Numbered from the stretch's first letter, positions 8,491 to 18,912 are shown. The stretch: DNA of 24,901 nt from Calycina herbarum (GCA_001414485.1 LLEY01000329.1:1-24901); one strand, 5' to 3'. Program-made: numbers and translations. The notes: a model not told the origin generated them from the sequence alone.

Positions 8491-11400
8491 ATGTTTTCCT
8501 ACTTGCGACCTCATCACAAGCGCACGCCATCTACTCCTTCGTCTCCGGCAGAGCAGGCACCCTCCTTCGAGCCACCCTCCCACCCAGTTGACCACGGGCA
8601 CCCTCAACGATGGCAAGAGTCGACCTCTCCAAACCCAGCGCATAACTCCCTATCGCCATTCGAATCCTCGAGCATTACCCGTATAACATCTGGGGGTGAT
8701 GCGCCTCCTTTATCGAGCGATTCCTCGTGGTTTAGGACTGGAGAAAGAGAACCGCGGACACATGGTTGGGATAATTCAAAAGGCAACACACGATCACGGG
8801 ATGGCTTCTCATATAACAATCACCAGAGAATGCCGTATGCTTCGTCTCAGAGGCCGGAATCAGCAGGAAATAGTGGCCCAGCAAATTACAGCAGTTCACA
8901 GAGTACTTTGTCACCATCACTGAACAGCGAAGGAACTTCCAGGCAGAAATCTCCCGAACCAAACCAATATTATATGGCAGATGGACAAAATAATCCAATA
9001 CCAACAGGAAGGCGGCCCATCGGTGCGAGATTGCCAACCCCCCCACCAGCGGAAAATGTTTCGAAATTCGAGCCAGCACCGTCAAAATCCGGAAAGACAA
9101 GATTAAATTTGCTTAATCCAATGTCTCTCCTAGCCCGTCGTAGGACTTCGCACGCCATTCCACAATTAAACCCAGAAGCGCTAGTAACTATCAAATCCGG
9201 GCAAAATGCACCAGAAAATCTTGACTTTAGAATTCGGGGAACGGTTGTCCATGATTTCAGTGCTCCTCGCCCCCGGAAAAGTGTGCCGTATAACGATACG
9301 CGAGTAGAAGACCCGAATACCACCAAACCATACCAGCGCAGCCCAAATCCCCACCCCAACGATTCGAACCCAATAGACGACGCTGCAAGCGGGCGGTGGA
9401 GTGGTGGGAATCATACGCCTGTTTTTACAGAGGATTTCGAAGAAGAACAATACCCAGCTGCGGGACCCCACGTCCGGAAAGCAAATGATTTGACAGATCT
9501 GCCTTTACCGAAACCCCCTTACGCTAAAGGCGCCCAGAGACCAGTTGATTTAAATTCGGCAGCAAAAAGCAACGATGTTTTACAAAAGCGAGTTCTAGCG
9601 GTCGAGGAGATAAATGTAAACAGTTCTATACCTGAAGCCCGGCCTCCAGTGCCACCAAAGAGCGCGGACCGCAAATCAGTCAAAGATAAAAGGATTTCAA
9701 TAGATGCTTCTGCGACACCAACCAAACCCCATCCATCTAGCAAGAAAGGTAGATCTCGAAATGTTTCCGAGGTGTCTGCCAAGGATGCCATTCCAAAGCA
9801 TATGAAGAGCACCTCATCGCGCTTTAGTTTCGATATGATTGGTGCCGCAGAGCAGGAAAGATTACTAGAAGATAGGCATCGCCAAAGGGCTTTGGAGAAA
9901 CAAGTCGACAAAGCGCACGATGACGATCAATTTGGAGATTTTGATGATGAGTATGATTTTGATGATATGGACGACGATGATGGACTTGAAGAGAGAATCC
10001 CGGGTGTTAACGCCGACCTGGAGGACGACGCTTATTTAGAAGAGCCTTTTGAGGAGGAATTGAAGGAGCTGGAGGAGGAAATTGAGCACGAAAAAGAAGA
10101 AAACCCTGGAGGAGAAGGGTACAAGGCGGATTATCTCCCTAGTGGCGAGAACCTCACTGGATTTTCGTTCCAGCAATCATGGCTCACGCCACTGAGCCCG
10201 ACCTCCCCAGGAGCTGCGGAAACACCCCGAGATGCGAATGGTGAGGTCATTGGTTTTGCGGTGACCAAAAATTCTCCCTATGTTCACACAGGCTCAAACC
10301 TGCAAACTGTAGATTCCCCGGTTTCTCCTGTTGAGGAAGAGACTGCGGGTGTTGATATACCGCAAGGCTTGGGCCTACACGGCATTGATGTCCAGGCTGC
10401 ACAAGACAACACCAAGAGTCCCTCATACGAAAATTTCTCTCCACTGGTTTTTCCTCGACCAGCCAAAATTGATGACGATGATCTCTACTTTGACGATGGG
10501 ATTATCACTGGCTTCGGGGGTGATGAACAGGTCTCTACATTCGACGAATCGGTCTTTGACAACATTGATACCGACCAGTATGGAAGGCCTCTGAAACCTC
10601 TCTCCCCTTCTATCCCTACGCTCTATTCTCCGCCCAATATAGCACCAGATCAGCCGTCTATGCCTGCTGAACAAGAAGTGAAAAAGGATCCCAAGCCGTC
10701 GGAAGATGCGAAAGCAACAACCGAAGAGGGATCGCATGGCAACTCACCACTCACCGGTAGTTTAGCACCTAAACCTTCAATATCACAACATATCGGAAGC
10801 CAGCTATTTACTCAACAACCGTCTCAAGGACTTACGCAGGATACCCTAGCTGCATATCAGTCAGCTCTTGCTGCTGCTGCATTCAATGCAGCGGCAAATG
10901 GCAAGTTCCGCCGTGACAGTCTTCCGATCAACAACACCCCTCCCGAACCTGAGGACTCGCAACCCGGTCTTGTAACGGATTCAAGCAAAAACACCTCCCA
11001 TTATGAACCCTTCTCGCCCAATTATGAGATAGAAGATGACTTTGATTATGATGATGAACTTGAAGATGATGCTATTATTGCTGCTGCGAATGCAGAGGCA
11101 CTTGCAAGTGACTGCGATGGATTTTATGGACAAGAATTTGGCTTTTACTCTGCGCCAGCGGCACAAGAAGCCGAGTATGCCAATGGGGGTTATTTTGGCC
11201 CTCGTGGAGTCGACGGTCTCAATCGCGCTCAGAGCGGAAGAATCGTTGTTCGAGAACCAAACTTGACACCTATTACAGAGCGGAGTGAGTACTCGAACCG
11301 GAACTCCTTCATGTCACCTGGAATGTATGGCTCTTTTGCCAGTCCTGGTATTGCGTCGCTCGCTAGCCCAGGTCTGTCTCAGTTAGCGGGTTTGATGAGT

Positions 11401-11946
11401 TCACCTGAGTACGAAGGAGGCGATATTAGTTTGAATTCCTTGCTAAAATTGAGGAGAGGGGCATGGGGTGGAAGTCAACCCAGTCTCCACAGCAGTACGG
11501 CTGGCAGTCCTAAAAGTGCCGGAGGTCCCGATGATGTTGCTCTCCCGCCATGGTCACAAAGCGGAAGCGGACCTTCAAATCCAATTCCTTACGCTGCCCA
11601 AGGTCATTGGAGGAAGAACAGCGCAATCAGTTTCGTGAGCGAAGTTGCTAGTGGAACCGCTGGGATAATGAGCGAGGATTCTACGTCTGGGAGTCCGACT
11701 GTTATGTTACAGAGCACGGCTACTCTTACTGAACCGGTCCGAGAGGAAAATGAGGAAAATGGGGGTAAGGATGAGACGAGGAAGTTGAGTAGGCATAAAC
11801 ATTCTGCTAGTGCGGAGAGCATTAGTTATTTGAAGGAAGAGGATCCTGTTACGGGGCAGAGATGGATTTTGGAAAGACGGAGGACTGCGGAGAGTGGTGA
11901 GGTGGAGTTACTTGAACGGGAGGTTGTTCAGGGTGGGAGGATATGA
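8491..11946 (+). CDS. Large acidic, disordered Ser/Pro-rich protein, 1151 residues
   Basis: A single uninterrupted exon. I chose ATG 8491 (MFSYLRPHHKRTPSTP); the frame is open slightly further upstream, but only from a TTG. Most of the protein is low-complexity Ser/Pro/Asn/Asp. Features in order: a proline-rich RPPVPPKS near 383 (SH3-ligand type), a likely helical SRFSFDMIGAAEQERLLEDRHRQR segment near 440-470, very acidic runs near 477-503 (DDEYDFDDMDDDD) and 509-540, an Ala-rich ALAAAAFNAAANG near 790, another acidic patch near 850, and repeated SPG motifs near 950. The end is more ordered and probably conserved: KNSAISFVSEVASGTAGIMS near 1045 and GQRWILERRRTAESGEVELL to the C-terminus. It has no signal peptide or membrane segment. 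I recognise the architecture as a Pezizomycotina-type hypothetical protein but know no function. Confidence 0.85.
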   Translation: MFSYLRPHHKRTPSTPSSPAEQAPSFEPPSHPVDHGHPQRWQESTSPNPAHNSLSPFESSSITRITSGGDAPPLSSDSSWFRTGEREPRTHGWDNSKGNTRSRDGFSYNNHQRMPYASSQRPESAGNSGPANYSSSQSTLSPSLNSEGTSRQKSPEPNQYYMADGQNNPIPTGRRPIGARLPTPPPAENVSKFEPAPSKSGKTRLNLLNPMSLLARRRTSHAIPQLNPEALVTIKSGQNAPENLDFRIRGTVVHDFSAPRPRKSVPYNDTRVEDPNTTKPYQRSPNPHPNDSNPIDDAASGRWSGGNHTPVFTEDFEEEQYPAAGPHVRKANDLTDLPLPKPPYAKGAQRPVDLNSAAKSNDVLQKRVLAVEEINVNSSIPEARPPVPPKSADRKSVKDKRISIDASATPTKPHPSSKKGRSRNVSEVSAKDAIPKHMKSTSSRFSFDMIGAAEQERLLEDRHRQRALEKQVDKAHDDDQFGDFDDEYDFDDMDDDDGLEERIPGVNADLEDDAYLEEPFEEELKELEEEIEHEKEENPGGEGYKADYLPSGENLTGFSFQQSWLTPLSPTSPGAAETPRDANGEVIGFAVTKNSPYVHTGSNLQTVDSPVSPVEEETAGVDIPQGLGLHGIDVQAAQDNTKSPSYENFSPLVFPRPAKIDDDDLYFDDGIITGFGGDEQVSTFDESVFDNIDTDQYGRPLKPLSPSIPTLYSPPNIAPDQPSMPAEQEVKKDPKPSEDAKATTEEGSHGNSPLTGSLAPKPSISQHIGSQLFTQQPSQGLTQDTLAAYQSALAAAAFNAAANGKFRRDSLPINNTPPEPEDSQPGLVTDSSKNTSHYEPFSPNYEIEDDFDYDDELEDDAIIAAANAEALASDCDGFYGQEFGFYSAPAAQEAEYANGGYFGPRGVDGLNRAQSGRIVVREPNLTPITERSEYSNRNSFMSPGMYGSFASPGIASLASPGLSQLAGLMSSPEYEGGDISLNSLLKLRRGAWGGSQPSLHSSTAGSPKSAGGPDDVALPPWSQSGSGPSNPIPYAAQGHWRKNSAISFVSEVASGTAGIMSEDSTSGSPTVMLQSTATLTEPVREENEENGGKDETRKLSRHKHSASAESISYLKEEDPVTGQRWILERRRTAESGEVELLEREVVQGGRI

Positions 11947-12779
11947 GGATTGCTTTTTATATATATACCATGATGGGAGAAGGGGAAATTAGAAATACTT
12001 GGGGGTAATATTGGTGGAGTGTACTATATTTGGGGGATTGTATTCCTGTGTAGCCTTGGTATTGGCTTTTTGGAATTGCTATGGGAAGAAATGGGAGGGA
12101 ACTTGGCTGTACAGAAAATATCCAATTATTATCAACCTCTTTTTGTGCTCTATGACTTGATGTCTCGCAGTTAGTCTGTTGAAATATAACCTCTGACGCG
12201 AGATGAATCAAATGCAAATGCTTCGGTTTTGGGGGCGAGAAATGCTAAGAGACGGCGATAGAACCTCAGTTGAGGAAAGCTTCTCCAGTCTCGCGAAGTT
12301 CTTCACGGTCTTTTGATTTCGACAGATAAGATTGGATTCCTCAAAGCTTACTTTCGAAATGACTTAGTGTAGTCAAAAATGGGGGAAACTTCCCCTGAAT
12401 CGAGCTTGTTAAGCGATTTAGCTCCAACAAAAATTGGTCAAATGACTAGCTCAAGTGGGCTTCAATAGGAAATCATATTAAGGTACGGAAAACAACCAAG
12501 AGGATTATTCCAAACATTCTGCTCCGGATTCGGCCACCTTTTCCAACATTGAACACAAACCAACTCTGTTCCGTACAAGCCACGCGTTTTAGAGTTTGTC
12601 GACTCGATTACTTTCCAAACTCAAGATACCTGATACGCAACCAGTTGCCCGAGAACCACGCGATCCAACATTCTTCGCTTGAAATTAAGTCATTCCGTGA
12701 TATCACATTCCATGTTTTTCGCAAACTCCTTCTCCATCTAGGCAAAATCTCCTCTTGTTTCTCCCCCTGGTTGTGAGCT
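11947..12779. other. Intergenic, no recognisable gene
   Basis: The 3' flank of the large gene, then the distal promoter side of the serine dehydratase. Short open frames at 11957-12217 (minus) and 12549-12776 (plus) show no motif. A CCGGATTCGG sequence at about 12524-12533 has two CGG-type triplets, but nothing firmer can be said about it. Confidence 0.4.
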
Positions 12780-12933
12780 ATTACCCTATAACTCTTCAAG
12801 CAATCATGCGCACGTCACTGCGATTACCCTATAACTCCTCATCAATTACCCTATAACTTTTCGAGCAATCATGCGGCGCAAGATGCAGGTTGCTGCGATT
12901 ACCCTATAGCTGCCCCTTCATTACCCTATAACT
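12780..12933 (+). promoter_or_regulatory. Five-copy ATTACCCTATAACT promoter array
   Basis: The 14-mer ATTACCCTATAACT starts at 12780, 12823, 12845, 12898 (here ATTACCCTATAGCT) and 12920. The spacings are 43, 22, 53 and 22 bp. The block is a compound duplication. A long unit (motif, then TTC(A/G)AGCAATCATGCG..., ending CTGCG) is followed by a short unit (motif plus about 8 bp), and the long-short pair occurs twice before a final motif. A weaker relative, TTTCCTATAACTTTT, lies at 13128-13142 beside the C/T-rich core promoter. All five are in the same orientation, about 340-490 bp upstream of the serine dehydratase ATG. They are plausible binding sites for one factor; I do not know which. Confidence 0.7.
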
Positions 12934-13268
12934 TTTGACCCCCTGGACTCGCTTGCAGCACCTCCGCAAATCGGAAGCTACGCTTAGCAACGGCTGTCTC
13001 CATTTGTTCCTTCCCTTCTTATCGTTATCTGTTGGTGCAATTCACTCCACAACATTGATGGCCCCACTAGAATGACCTGCTGCAGGGCGTGTGGTGCAAG
13101 ACGGTTCCTACAAAGTTATTGCACACTTTCCTATAACTTTTCTCTTCTCTTCTCTTCTTTGATCTCTTCAAATACAATCTCTTCTTAAACAATCGCACAC
13201 CTGTCTTTTCGGGAACTCTGTCAAGTTCTCTACTCAATTGATTCATTCCTCAACTACAAAACATCACG

Positions 13269-14399
13269 ATGGGATCCTACGGAGAAGCTGGTACCTCTCT
13301 ACCACCTACTCCCCAACCATGGGTTGAGACTCCCCTCTACCGTTCAACTTCCCTTTCACGATATGCTGGATGGTATACCAATTTCTCTTCCAGAGAAGGA
13401 AGGGAATGCTAATAGTTCATTTTTAGTAATATCTTCCTCAAACTCGAAACCATCCAACCATCTGGCTCCTTTAAATCCCGAGGCATAGGAAACCTCATGT
13501 CCCGCGCTATCGAAGTCCACCCTCCAAATGTCCCAGTACACTTCTACTGCTCATCTGGTGGCAACGCAGGACTCGCATGTGCAACGGCAGCACTCTCCCT
13601 CCACCGTCCCGCAACAATCGTTGTTCCTACATCTACCTCTCAATTCATGATTGAGAAGTTAAAAAGCATTGGCGCGGAAGTCAAGCAAGTCGGGGCACAT
13701 TGGCGGGAAGCAGACAACTATCTACGAGAAGAATTGCTGGCAAAAGATGCAGATGGTGTCTATGTTCCTCCATTCGATCACCCAGATGTATGGGCTGGAA
13801 ATGCGACAGTGATGGACGAGATTGAGGAACAAACACAACCATATGGCGGCTGTGATGCTGTAGTTTGCAGTGTTGGTGGTGGTGGTTTGTTTTCTGGTAT
13901 TATGTCTGGATTAGAGAAATATGGTCGACTTTCTACTGTCAAGGTCTTGGCTGTCGAAACTGAGGGTGCTGCTAGTTTGGCACACAGCCTTCAAGAGGGA
14001 AAGTTGAGCCGACTGGATGCTATTACCACGATCGCTACCTCGCTTGGTGCTACGCAAGTTGCGCCCCGAGCATATAAACTTGCTTCCTCGTATCCCGAGG
14101 CGGTCAAGTCTGTTGTCTTTTCCGATGCCGAAGCCGCGATCGCAAGTGTTTGTTTCGCGGATGATGAGCGGGTTCTTGTTGAAGCTGCTTGTGGAGTCAG
14201 CATCGCAGCGGCGTACAACGGCACCATCCGAAAGATCGTTGGGCAGGGGCTCAGTGACGAGGAGTATGAGAAGAAGAATGTTGTCGTTGTTGTTTGTGGT
14301 GGAAGTAATGTTACCCTAGGTGTCCTAGAAAAGTACAAGGAGACATACGGGAGTGATGTGGGAGTATTGAAAGGCTTTGGAAAGAGGTTGCGGGTGTAA
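13269..14399 (+). CDS. L-serine/threonine dehydratase (PLP-dependent)
   Basis: Exons 13269-13372 and 13427-14399 give 358 residues, near the usual length of the yeast CHA1 type. The 54-nt intron has donor GTATAC, branch GCTAAT and acceptor TTTTAG, and its removal creates WCNIFLKLETIQPSGSFKSRG-like sequence lacking the tryptophan (AGC-NIFLKLE). Lys51 in PSGSFKSRG is the expected Schiff-base lysine, SSGGNAG at 77-83 the cofactor phosphate loop element, and VGGGGLFSG at 184-192 the glycine-rich phosphate-binding loop; CGGSN lies near the C-terminus. The family deaminates serine (and threonine) to pyruvate (or 2-oxobutyrate) and ammonia, so the role is amino-acid use as nitrogen or carbon source. 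A C/T-rich tract at 13138-13180 probably marks the core promoter, and the repeated array lies further upstream. The gene converges on the DJ-1 gene. Confidence 0.93.
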
Positions 14400-14782
14400 T
14401 TTTTCTATGCTGGGCTAGTGCCTTGAGAGCATTGTCATTTTCTTCTTGAACATACTATTAGGGTAGACGGAGTTCGATTTGATAGTCAAATAGACGTTTG
14501 CTTTTCCACTACGCATGCAATCCATATAAAGATTTCTTGACTTGAATTGGCATATGTCTAGACAGAACTCAGCTCTATAATTATTGAATAAAGTATACTA
14601 GTCTCTTCTCACTGTCCCTCTCAGCCCACCGGCTGTTTTTCAATAACTTTGAGCGGAGATTTTTCACCTTCAAGACTACAGAATTTGACAACTCCCTGCC
14701 TGTTTCTAAACCAGAGGCAGAAAAAGCCATGAATCATTAATAATATTCTTTTGCCCGATCAAACTAGTCTCTATTAAACTTT
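14400..14782. terminator. Shared 3' flank of two convergent genes
   Basis: This stretch separates the stop codons of the serine dehydratase (+) and the DJ-1 gene (-). It is AT-rich and non-coding. AATAAA at 14587-14592 is a candidate polyadenylation signal for the plus-strand gene, about 190 nt after its stop. I see no unambiguous signal for the minus strand. Confidence 0.4.
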
Positions 14783-15648
14783 TCAAACCTCATCCTTAGT
14801 CGTCAACTGCCCAAAAATAGCATCATAGATGGCCTGTCCGACAGGTGCAGCACTTGCCGGGTTTTGACCCGTAATCAATCTCCCTTCTCTCGAAACGACA
14901 ACCTTGGGGGCCCAATCGGCGTGTTTTTCATATTTGCCTCCGGTGGCCTCGTTCAATTTATCCTCCAAACTGAATGGCATAGCTGCCGTCAATCCGACTG
15001 CATCCTCCTCTGTATTGGAGAACCCGGTCGCACGTTGGCCATCCAACAGAAATCCTCCACCTGGGATCTTTACGTGTGCGAGCGCTGCAGGACCGTGGCA
15101 GACAGCTGAAATAATTTTGTTGTGGGTGTAGAACTCGTTGATTAATTTGTGGGAGGTTTCATCGGTTGCTAGGTCGAACATTGCTGTGTGTTTGGGTTAG
15201 TAAGTTTCTTCAATCGTATGATAAACATATCATGCAGGGTTTGAAATTCCGAGAAGGAGGAGACGTACGTCCATGACCACCGACGAAAAATATGGCTTCG
15301 AACTCTCCGGCTCTTCCGAGGAAGCTCTCGAGCTTTTCGGTTTGTTTCCATAGACTTTCTTTGTTCTTCAAGAACTTGACGCTAACGGGGTCGTCTTTTG
15401 AGGCCTCGATGGAGGATGGATCGAGCGGGGAGGCACCGCCGGCTGGAGAAGCGATGGTAATTGAAACATGGGGGGCAAGGACTTCGTAAGGGTGTGCAAA
15501 TTCTGGCTGCAAAATCAACTGAGTTAATTTGTGCCATTGAGTCGAGAGAGGAGATGTGACGAACCAAGTACCATCCAGTGGGGTTGCCAGTATCTCCCAT
15601 CTTATCGTGAGATGTGAGGACGAAGAGGACTTTGTATTGTGGTGCCAT
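14783..15648 (-). CDS. DJ-1/PfpI family, Hsp31-like glyoxalase III or chaperone
   Basis: Three exons on the minus strand, 15648-15565, 15506-15269 and 15183-14783, give 240 residues, the usual Hsp31-like length. Splicing rebuilds TGNPTGWYLPEFAHPYEVL across intron 1 and FVGGHGPMFDLA across intron 2, both characteristic of the family. Glu30, the GGHG at 104-107, and Cys136-His137 in SAVCHGPAAL are the expected active-site elements. ATGFSNTEED and ITGQNPASA are further family motifs. Known members convert methylglyoxal to lactate without glutathione and act as stress chaperones in the cytosol; that role is inferred here. Introns: donor GTTCGT, acceptor TTTGCAG (58 nt); donor GTACGT, acceptor ACACAG (85 nt). 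No targeting signal is seen. A single AGGGG stress-type element lies upstream at 15729-15733, which is weak evidence alone. Confidence 0.93.
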
Positions 15649-16460
15649 TTTGAAGTGTTTGGTTTCGTTTGATCAATTGGTCAAAGAGTTGTTTGTTGTA
15701 ATTTCTGGAGTGAAGAAAACATGAAGTGAGGGGCTTCCTATTTGCTTTTGTATTGTACACCTGAGCTGAGCTGAGGAATGACGGGGTCCAGCGGGGCAGC
15801 CTCGGCAACCCCACCATCTTGTTACTTCGTTTATTTTAAGGTTTTCCCGCTCAAAATCTCTTTCAGCTGCCCCACTAATTACTTCAATTGTCTTCATTCG
15901 GCAGAGCAATAGTTGTGTTAAAACGAATGCGAGTTCTCCTCCGAATTTACCCCGCGATTTAGTGACATCATTCGAGGTTACTCACCGGAATAATCCCGCA
16001 GGGAACAACTTGATCATTGGACGGGAACGGAAGCTAAAACGTTTTAAAATACCCTCCTAAATATCATACTATATCCTAAGAAAATCGACCTGTGGTTGCA
16101 AATAGACTATCGGGGTGGTTTTGGCACGCCTCTTTTCGCTTGGTTTTAACTTTATTTGACTTTTAAAATATTGCTTGTTTATTGATATATGAGAAACCCA
16201 TACGTAAGACCCTGCGAAGGCCACAGGTGGGTGAGAGAAAGTGTGATGAATTTGAGTGAGACAGCCACATTGGATATTTCTAAGCTAAGAAGTAATAACA
16301 AGGAAAGAAATCGACGACAAAATAGTTTACAGTGAATATAACTCAATCAAGGGACCGTCGGCCATCGGTGACACAAACCCAACACGCAACAGATGACATC
16401 ACTAAACTGTTTGGCCTTCACCTCCAACCCCATCCAGATTTCCATGTTCACCAGGTACGC
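15649..16460. other. Intergenic: DJ-1 promoter and 3' flank of the first secreted protein
   Basis: Non-coding on both strands as far as I can see. The first 300 bp upstream of the DJ-1 start contain an AGGGG/CCCCT element (15729-15733) and a CTGAGCTGAGCTGAGG direct repeat near 15762-15776. The remainder includes an AT-rich portion near 16030-16200 without motif. Confidence 0.4.
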
Positions 16461-16916
16461 TTAAGCTGACGCATTTGCGCCATTTTGCTTGCAGTAGTAG
16501 TTGAACTCGTCCCCGCCCAGGTGACCGGCATGGGATTGACAAGCTTTGATCTCGTTGTGCTGGATGATAGTGCAATCAGGACATGTATCCCACTTGTTGG
16601 TTCCTGTATTCCGTCTCTTGTAGGCATTGTAAGCAGCTAGAGTTCATTGGTCAAAATCTTAAAGGGAATGGGTGATTTGGTAGTGGCATACCAGTAGTGG
16701 CCCCGTCGTTTGTTGCAGCAGTTGACTCTCCAACAATTACTGAGCTTGAGTAATCCAGGCAGATAAGACGAGTATGGAGATCTCGCTTTGTTTGTTGTGT
16801 GTTTGGAGCAGCTGCAACACTGGAATTCAAGTTAGTAAAAAGTGGTGTGGCGATCATGTGGGAACATACAATGGAGTAGCGGCCAAGAAGGCAACGAGAA
16901 CGGCTGTGAATTGCAT
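16461..16916 (-). CDS. Small secreted Cys-rich protein A (116 residues), paralogue of B
   Basis: Three exons on the minus strand, 16916-16870, 16819-16692 and 16636-16461. Introns of 50 and 55 nt have donors GTATGT and GTATGC, a perfect TACTAAC branch in the first, and CAG/TAG acceptors. Residues 1-20 (MQFTAVLVAFLAATPFVAAA) are a clear signal peptide. TKR-DLH at 26-31 is a Kex2-type site, so the mature chain would begin at Asp29. The rest holds Cys36, Cys77, Cys80, Cys91 and Cys107, with NTGTNKWDTCPDCT at 68-81 and HLGGDEFNYYCKQNG at 97-111. The same blocks occur in the gene at 19039-19666, so these are paralogues. Tyr61 stands where B has Cys70, leaving an odd number of cysteines. I recognise no named family; it is effector-like by size, secretion and cysteines, with function unknown. 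Confidence 0.85.
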
Positions 16917-17054
16917 ATTGATGAAAAGTTTTCAGTAAAGAGGAGGATGATTTTTGATCTGAAGAAGGTTGGCATGGAAGTGAAAACCAAGGACTGAAGA
17001 ATGAAGTGATGTTGCGTTAGAGTGACTGAGGAATAAATGGTTACGGAACTTGAA

Positions 17055-17063
17055 CTTTATATG
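17055..17063 (-). promoter_or_regulatory. TATA-like element of secreted protein A
   Basis: On the minus strand this reads CATATAAAG, preceded by AACTTCG. It lies about 140 bp upstream of the ATG. The paralogue B has TTGCGTATATAAGG at a similar distance, so the core promoters look alike. Confidence 0.5.
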
Positions 17064-18905
17064 CGAAGTTTTCATCAACTCTTCATCACTCAAACCCTCA
17101 ACTCTTCGATCGTCCTCGGAGCATAACCGAATCCGGACATATATTTCGGTTGTACTCCGAGATATCTCTCAAGGTGTTTAGGGTAAACAATGAGATCACT
17201 CTACGCAGCAGGAACTTTAATTCAATCTGAACTCTTTCTTTAAACGTGTAGCCGCAACCAGGGTTTCCCCAGGAACTTTGCAACTTACCTTGAAGATATC
17301 AATCCAGTGGGGCACGAACTTAGCAAAATTAGCCCATCTGTTGTACGGTGGTTGTTCTAAAATTCTAGCTGCATATAGAACTTGGAGAAAGCAACTTTTT
17401 TTACTTGTTTTTAGAGGCACGTTTTGAAGCCGCTGTTAGATAAATTATGTAATAAAAATAGCATAGAAGATTTTAGCAATACAAGGGTTTTTCATAGCCC
17501 GGAAAATATGAGTAAATCTAAACAAAACAAGAATGTTTTTTCGTATCTCAAAAGGCAAGAGATAATCACCTCCCGGTTTTGGGTTTTCCCTTCTCGGATA
17601 GATTGCTTAGGTAGTTGGTACTGATCGACATCAGACTTGATGAGAATTCAAGCATATTAGGTAGCGCTGTACCTTCCCAACCATTTAAGGCGCAAGCTCC
17701 TCACCTTAAATCGACGAGTGGTCAAAGTCATAGAACCCTAAACCTAAGCCTACCCCAAACCCAAAACAAACTTTATGCCATGCCATACTTTTTGACCTCA
17801 GATTGCCTATAAGTCCTCGCAACAAACAGATGATCGAGAAATAAATGATGTAATGCAGTATTCTTGACTTGCCAAGTGTGTATCAGCCAGATTGATTCTT
17901 CGGACTGGGGGATCGGAGAAAAGAAAGGGGAATAACGAGCGTTCGCACCGTGCACTCAAAATAAACTTTCCCTAGGTAGCTTCCCCAGGTTCTCCATGGC
18001 TTTAAATTACACAACGGTTAACTTACATGAGGCGAGATGAGTCAGAAGACAGAGCTTGACATGAGGCTGTAATAAACTTTCACTTCTGAATTAGGCATCG
18101 TGTAACACTTTATGCGACTTCACTTCTTCATTTGAACTACCTCTTGCGTTGCAAACCCAGAGCTCCTCTCACTTGATCGGAATGGGAAAGTTGGGCACTT
18201 ACCGGAGAGATTTTTTGGATAAATACAACTGCAGATAGTTTTACTTCGTCCCAGGCAAGTACCTTTTCTGCTTTGAGGTTGGCTTTTCATAGATCGAGTT
18301 CATTGGATCGTGTTCGTTCCAATGTAACTGTCTCGCCGGCATGAGAGGGTTATGAGCAGGTATCGGTCGTGCTGTCATACCGGCTTGGTAAAAATTTACC
18401 AAGACAGGGAATCTACCACCCACCCCCCCCCCAAGGCAATCATCTGCTAGCATAAATTGGCGTTTGCTTGTCAGTTTGTCCCAATTTTAGGAACACAGCA
18501 CAAGTAAAGTTCGGAGTCCGGATAAGTAAAAGCTTATTAGTCGAGGTTTCATTGTTTCAAGACACTACTGCTTCATGCGCCCTGGAAGTCTTACCCGAAA
18601 GGGACTCTGCATTCGGACCTGGTGAAATCGATCGGTTTACGATGTGGCCGCATATGTGGTAGTTCTGATAATAAATGACAATAAAAAATAGATATTGGTT
18701 CTAATTTCAGCTCAAGTGTATTGTTCCCTGTTGCGGGGACTGAAACGGTTTCGCCAAGAGACTTCTTTTCTGGAAATGACTTCGACATAATTAAACGATC
18801 AATAGCTATCACCAAAGAGAGTTTGTATACTCTAAAGACGTGCTTTGGGAGATGCCGGAGAGGCGAGGAGGCGGAAATTTCAAGTAAGTGAGGAAGATAT
18901 TTGCG
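17064..18905. other. Intergenic between the two divergent secreted-protein genes, no gene recognised
   Basis: About 1.8 kb of ordinary to AT-rich DNA. Short frames exist, such as 17217-17420 on the minus strand with ILEQPPYNRWANF and a GTAAGT donor-like site, but no motif or partner exon supports a gene. Notable simple sequence: a degenerate telomere-like AACCCTAAACCTAAGCC tract at 17734-17762, and a C-run (CCACCCACCCCCC...) at 18417-18432. Most of this stretch should be the promoter regions of the two flanking genes. Confidence 0.4.
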
Positions 18906-18912
18906 TATATAA
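18906..18912 (+). promoter_or_regulatory. TATA box of secreted protein B
   Basis: TATATAA followed by GG, 127 bp before the ATG. The leader that follows is rich in CA/TC (CACCATTCTCATCATCACC) and free of upstream ATGs, as in highly expressed fungal secreted-protein genes. Confidence 0.6.

Noticed and set aside
8341..10737. Antisense and shifted frames inside the large gene (for example 8970-9359, 9519-9911, 10423-10737)
   Set aside because: These are shadows of the 1151-residue reading frame, with no independent motif or start context.
17217..17420. Minus-strand frame with ILEQPPYNRWANF and a GTAAGT donor-like site
   Set aside because: No partner exon, start context or recognisable family; too short to support alone.
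18417..18432. C-run with potential to form a G-quadruplex on the minus strand
   Set aside because: It is one homopolymer-like run without four spaced G-tracts of clear register and has no gene context.
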